Shown here in pieces: positions 60,353 to 64,000 of a DNA stretch of 64,000 bases. The first letter of the stretch is position 1. Each line of letters begins with the position of its first letter. The stretch spans positions 562,204 through 626,203 of the forward strand of contig NW_020170410.1 in the NCBI RefSeq assembly GCF_000524195.1, given 5' to 3'. The position numbers and the translations under genes were made by a program. Source of the DNA: Echinococcus granulosus (lineage: Eukaryota; Platyhelminthes; Cestoda; Cyclophyllidea; Taeniidae). The notes beneath the pieces were generated by a model. The model did not search any database. It was not told the DNA's origin and was given only the letters and a program-made list of their open reading frames with translations.

Positions 60353-61494
60353 ATGGGACGCAAGAAGAGGAAGCAGATCAAGCCTTGGTGCTGGTGACTT
60401 CCCATTCTGTTTGTTATTTTGTAGGTATTGTAATAGGGATTTTGAGGATGAGAAGATACTAATCCATCATCAGAAGGCGAAGCATTTTAAGTGTCCTTTT
60501 TGTCACAGAAAGCTCTTTACTGGTCCTGGTCTTTCTATTCACTGTAACGCCGTATGTGCCCTCCTTTTAAATAAGTGTTTTAGGTTCACAAGGAGAAGCT
60601 GGATAAGATTCCAAATGCATTGGCTCATAGAGCTAGCACGGTGATTGACATTTATGGCATGTCCGGAATACCAGAGGCCGATCTTCTTGAGCACGAAAGG
60701 CAGAAGCTTGGTCAGGAAGGTGACGATGAGCCCCCGGAAAAGGTTGAACGTGTGGATGATACAGCTAGCTCTTCTTTTGTTCCTCCACTTCCCCCTTTCC
60801 CATTTATGCCTCCGGTGCCGACCGTGATGCCGTACATGCCGGTTGTTCCTGGGGGGTAGGTGACTCAATTGAAGAAAATACCTCCATTTAGGGTACAACC
60901 GTTTCTTCCTGGAGTTGTTCCTACTCCTCCTCCGCCTCCTCCACCACCACCGCCGCCCCCACCGACATCGGAAGCATTATCAACGGCGACCGATGTGTCG
61001 TCACCAAAACCAACCTTCCCTGCTTATTCAGAGGCCGAGATTGCGAAAGCCTCCGCTTCTAAAATTATTCGGCCCGTTTCTGGCCTGAATGGAGTAGCGG
61101 TCGAGCTCATTTATCCGGAGGAGGATTTGTCTTTGGTACTTGTGGTTCTTTAAGTGATTGGCTATTATTCAGGAGGAGTTAATGGCTGCTAAGCCGAAGT
61201 ATCAAGAGATGCTTAAACGGGCGTTGCAACCTCCGCCACCACCACCACCACTTACAGCTATTCCGGCGCCGATATTGCCAACTACAACGCCGGGCATGCT
61301 TTCTCCTTACGTCCCGCTGCCTCGTGGTACTCCTGTCAGTACGACTGGAGTGCCCTTGATGCCTATGCAGCAGCCAAGTAGGCCGAAATTGTTATTTACG
61401 AGCTTTGTTTCTAGTGTATGGGGTGCCTGGCTACCCGCAGCCCATGGGGCAGGTGCCGCCAACTTGGATGGGGCTTCCGAACGTTCGGTTCTAA
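60353..61494 (+). CDS. ZNF207: BuGZ / ZNF207-like zinc finger protein with GLEBS motif
   Basis: BuGZ binds and stabilises the checkpoint protein Bub3, helping its loading on kinetochores, and also associates with spindle microtubules and splicing factors. Six exons: 60353-60393, 60425-60551, 60584-60855, 60892-61135, 61173-61377 and 61415-61494; 969 nt, 322 residues (human about 480), all phases agreeing. The N-terminus [20 protein letters not shown] and the second finger [19 protein letters not shown] are near-identical to the family's paired C2H2 fingers. EIYGM-like [20 protein letters not shown] follows, then Pro-rich sequence, [16 protein letters not shown], and the GLEBS motif [20 protein letters not shown], then Pro-rich sequence ending [19 protein letters not shown]. 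The five introns are 31, 32, 36, 37 and 37 nt. Introns 1 and 2 fall inside the two fingers, and intron 4 directly before the GLEBS Glu pair. The 3' end is less certain; later exons are possible. Confidence 0.93.
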
Positions 61495-64000
61495 CGCAAG
61501 TCAGTGGGTCGTATTAATACCACCCTTAATTTTTGTCTGCCGACAATACCCAATGAGATATTTGTATAGCCCTGCGTTTATTATAACGTACGCAGTTTTA
61601 AATGTTGCTTTCTTTCTCTTTTATGATGAAGGAGTGCCCAAGCCTCCAGATATGCCCGGGGTTACCGGTATGTCAACAATTGTGACATGTAGGTCCGCCT
61701 AAGTAGTGCGTAATTTGGTATTTGCCTTCACATTATCGCTTTGTTGAACCCACATGGCCTGCTTCGTGTATAAGGTTAGTGGACTAACTTTTTTGGCAGG
61801 AATAGTCAAAGTGAGTTCGTTCTCCTCGGCAAGAACGTAAGTCCATGTAATATGTGAGATTCAGATGTAAAACAGCGTTGTTTCGGATCTGTGATCAGTG
61901 CTAAGACGCAGACAAGGTATGTCAAATATATCGTTTGCCCAACGAAAGGTCATTTTACAATAAATTGTAATCCGTTAAGTTGACTTTTTCATTGCTTTCC
62001 GATCACTCGGCTAACGTAAGCTAATTCCTGAGTTGCAATCGGTGATGGTTTGTCTTCACGGGAGTGCTACGGTGTTCATGCTAATTGCCAATTCTAGTAG
62101 TTTTGCTGCGCTCGCATGCTCGAGTGCTTTGTGGCAGTTTCCAACCTTGTCTGAGTTCGAAGTCCGTCTCATGATAGGCTCTCCCTCCTTTTGTGTTTTG
62201 TGCCTACGCACACGTTTTTTGTCCATAGGTAGTACTTGATCTGTTAAGACTATTGGATAACTCTGCAAGCAAATGATGCTATCCTCTCACGTCTGCCAGT
62301 TTGATTTCTCTGCGCCTCCAATTACCCCTCAAGGCATGGCGGGTGGTTGTGTGGATGATATTTCTAGGGTTGGTTGCGCCGCGTTCGTATTGCGTGCTGG
62401 CGTTCGAGGTAGGCGACCTCATCCAGAGCTCTAGCCGTGGATCCGCTTGCAAGTCTCGGGTATGCGGTCGTGATGCTTGAAGTGAGGGTTCTCCAGTGTT
62501 GTTCACATGGCTTGCCTGGGCAGTTCCAGTTTGTGGTGCCGGTAGCTCTCTTCTCGCCCTCTGCGTATGCGCGTGTTGTGGCGAGCGCCTCGCACTCGAC
62601 AGCTACTGGGGAGAGCGATTGCACAGGTTGTAGTCACCAAAGTGGGTGAGGGTGTCAATGTTCAGCGCTGATGCTTCAGTGCGTTGGTGCGTCGGGAGGG
62701 TTCTTGATTTGGGGTGGTAAAGTGTGGCGCACCGGGTGGGATTGCGATATTTGTGGGCTCCATTGTTATTCGGATGGATGGGTGCAAACCCCTATGAGCC
62801 ACTAGTGGTCTGTTCTCTTGGAGATCCGGAGGGTGCTGAAAGTGTCTTGGTTTAGATTTGCCCCTCGGATTGCCGTGGCATTTTGTCATCTGATTGTTAG
62901 GTTGGGCGTTTGCGCTGTAGAGAGCGTCTTTTTTTTCTGGTTTTTTTGCGGTTTTGCCGAGCTTCACTGATATGCATGGGCAGTCACTTGACAAAAATAT
63001 TGAACTGCCAACAGAGCTTAATTGTATGAAACGGTGGAGGTGAGGGTTGGCCGTGATGCCTTCACTCAGCAGTCTTGTGTTTTGACAAAAGTGTATCACA
63101 CTGGGGTGACCGGTGATGGTACCCTAGAGGCTACTGATTTTGCCTTAGCTTGACCCAGTGTCGGCGGGCGCGTTGGTACCGTCTTGAACGGCGGCGCTGC
63201 GATTGGCTGCGTCAATCCGTATTTTGCGTTCGAGGACGCGATGACTGAGGTGGAAGGGCTCTGAAACAGGCTAATAATTGCGTTCTCCTCTCCTATGCAG
63301 CTGCCACAAACGAAAAGTGGTGCCGGGGTTTCGTGTACGCTGGAGGGTAGAATCCAGAGTGGGATGCGACAATCTTGGCTGACTGGCTTGCTTGCTTCGT
63401 GTCGCCGCATGTGCTTCGCTTATTCGATCTTGCCAGTTGCTGCTGAATTGAAGGTACTTTTGGTACAATGAGTGCCTCCCCACTTCACAAACTGGAATAT
63501 ACAATTAGCCGCTGGGCTGGTGGTTGTACAAAGGTTTAAAGGAAGGCGGATCGAGGGGTCTTTCATTTAACAGTCAGCATTCTTCCAAATTTTGCCCGGA
63601 ACACTTAATTGTACGGCAGAGGCGGCTTCGTGTAGGGTGGCGAGGCTCCCTAGCTTAATTTTTCCAGCTTCCCGGCGGTTAATCACTTCGCTTTGATGTG
63701 AATATCCTGATGTTCAGATACACCTCTTGCAAAACTACGCGTAAACCTTTGCAGGACCCTTCAGACGCAACTGGCTCCAACTTGCTCCGTAAACGTGACT
63801 CACTACAATTCTTAGCCGTCTTGACCTTAGTTTTGTTGTCGCATGAATGTTTCGTGTCTGATTTCAAAAGCGCCTGGCAACCTGTCAACATACCGTTATT
63901 CACTGACCATACGTACTATCCATTATCATCCATAACTCCGTCCCATGGTTGGTATCCATTACTTTACAAAGCCACCCTAGTGAAGTAACTGCCTGCCACT
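61495..64000. other. Downstream region with possible BuGZ 3' exons and long minus frames
   Basis: A piece at 61631-61666 has a pyrimidine tract and AG before it, GTATGT after it, and would encode VPKPPDMPGVT, which resembles the Pro-rich tail of BuGZ, so an alternative 3' end may exist. From about 62280 to 63410 the DNA is GC-richer, and the minus strand has overlapping open frames of 75-145 codons (such as 62364-62624 and 62662-63099) without recognised domains. They may be the remains of a mobile element. Nothing else is assigned. Confidence 0.35.

Noticed and set aside
60914..60963. Proline codon run as a microsatellite artefact
   Set aside because: The CCN-rich tract is in frame within BuGZ exon 4, where Pro-rich sequence is expected for this family, so it is treated as coding.
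1..64000. CRISPR arrays, prokaryotic operons, phage or plasmid features
   Set aside because: No regularly spaced identical repeats, no ribosome-binding-site-led gene strings; all recognised genes are eukaryotic and spliced.
1..64000. tRNA, rRNA or spliced-leader RNA genes
   Set aside because: I saw no convincing cloverleaf, rRNA or spliced-leader sequence by eye. A covariance-model scan was not possible here, so absence is not proven.

Overview
The window is nuclear DNA of an invertebrate animal. I infer a flatworm, most likely a tapeworm. Every recognisable protein is eukaryotic and split by GT-AG introns. Several genes carry very short introns of 31-38 nt near their 5' ends, a pattern known from parasitic flatworms. 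The genes sit in long AT-rich, repeat-bearing DNA, and a run of exactly 100 N (4611-4710) marks a draft-assembly gap. The species cannot be fixed from sequence alone.

Layout. 1-11995 is gene-poor and holds copies of a dispersed repeat with the structure A-B-A. 12004-18259 is a compact cluster: PSMD7/Rpn8 (+, five exons), RPP21 (-, two exons) and TAF8 (+, four exons); RPP21 and TAF8 start about 214 bp apart head to head. 20132-22462 is an intronless, unusually long arrestin of 776 residues (+). 23395-23993 is NDUFB4 of respiratory complex I (-, three exons). From 24751 to at least 37337 runs a coiled-coil protein gene (+) with many small exons; I do not recognise its family. 39815-58406 is a complete SHANK scaffold gene (-), 11 exons whose lengths sum to 3453 nt and encode 1150 residues. 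60353-61494 is BuGZ/ZNF207 (+), six exons separated by introns of only 31-37 nt. 61495-64000 has no gene I can name.

The genes are unrelated in pathway (proteasome, RNase P, TFIID, receptor signalling, respiration, postsynaptic scaffold, mitosis), as expected of an animal chromosome; there are no operon-like groups. Reading frames were closed by matching intron phases, so the PSMD7, RPP21, TAF8, NDUFB4, SHANK and BuGZ models are internally consistent. The coiled-coil gene is only partly resolved.

The best candidates for something new are: the A-B-A repeat, which with its isolated A copies resembles a miniature LTR element; the enlarged intronless arrestin; the SHANK gene without visible SH3 or SAM domains and with an insert inside its ankyrin array; and the micro-introns, one of which lies exactly at the Glu pair of the BuGZ GLEBS motif.
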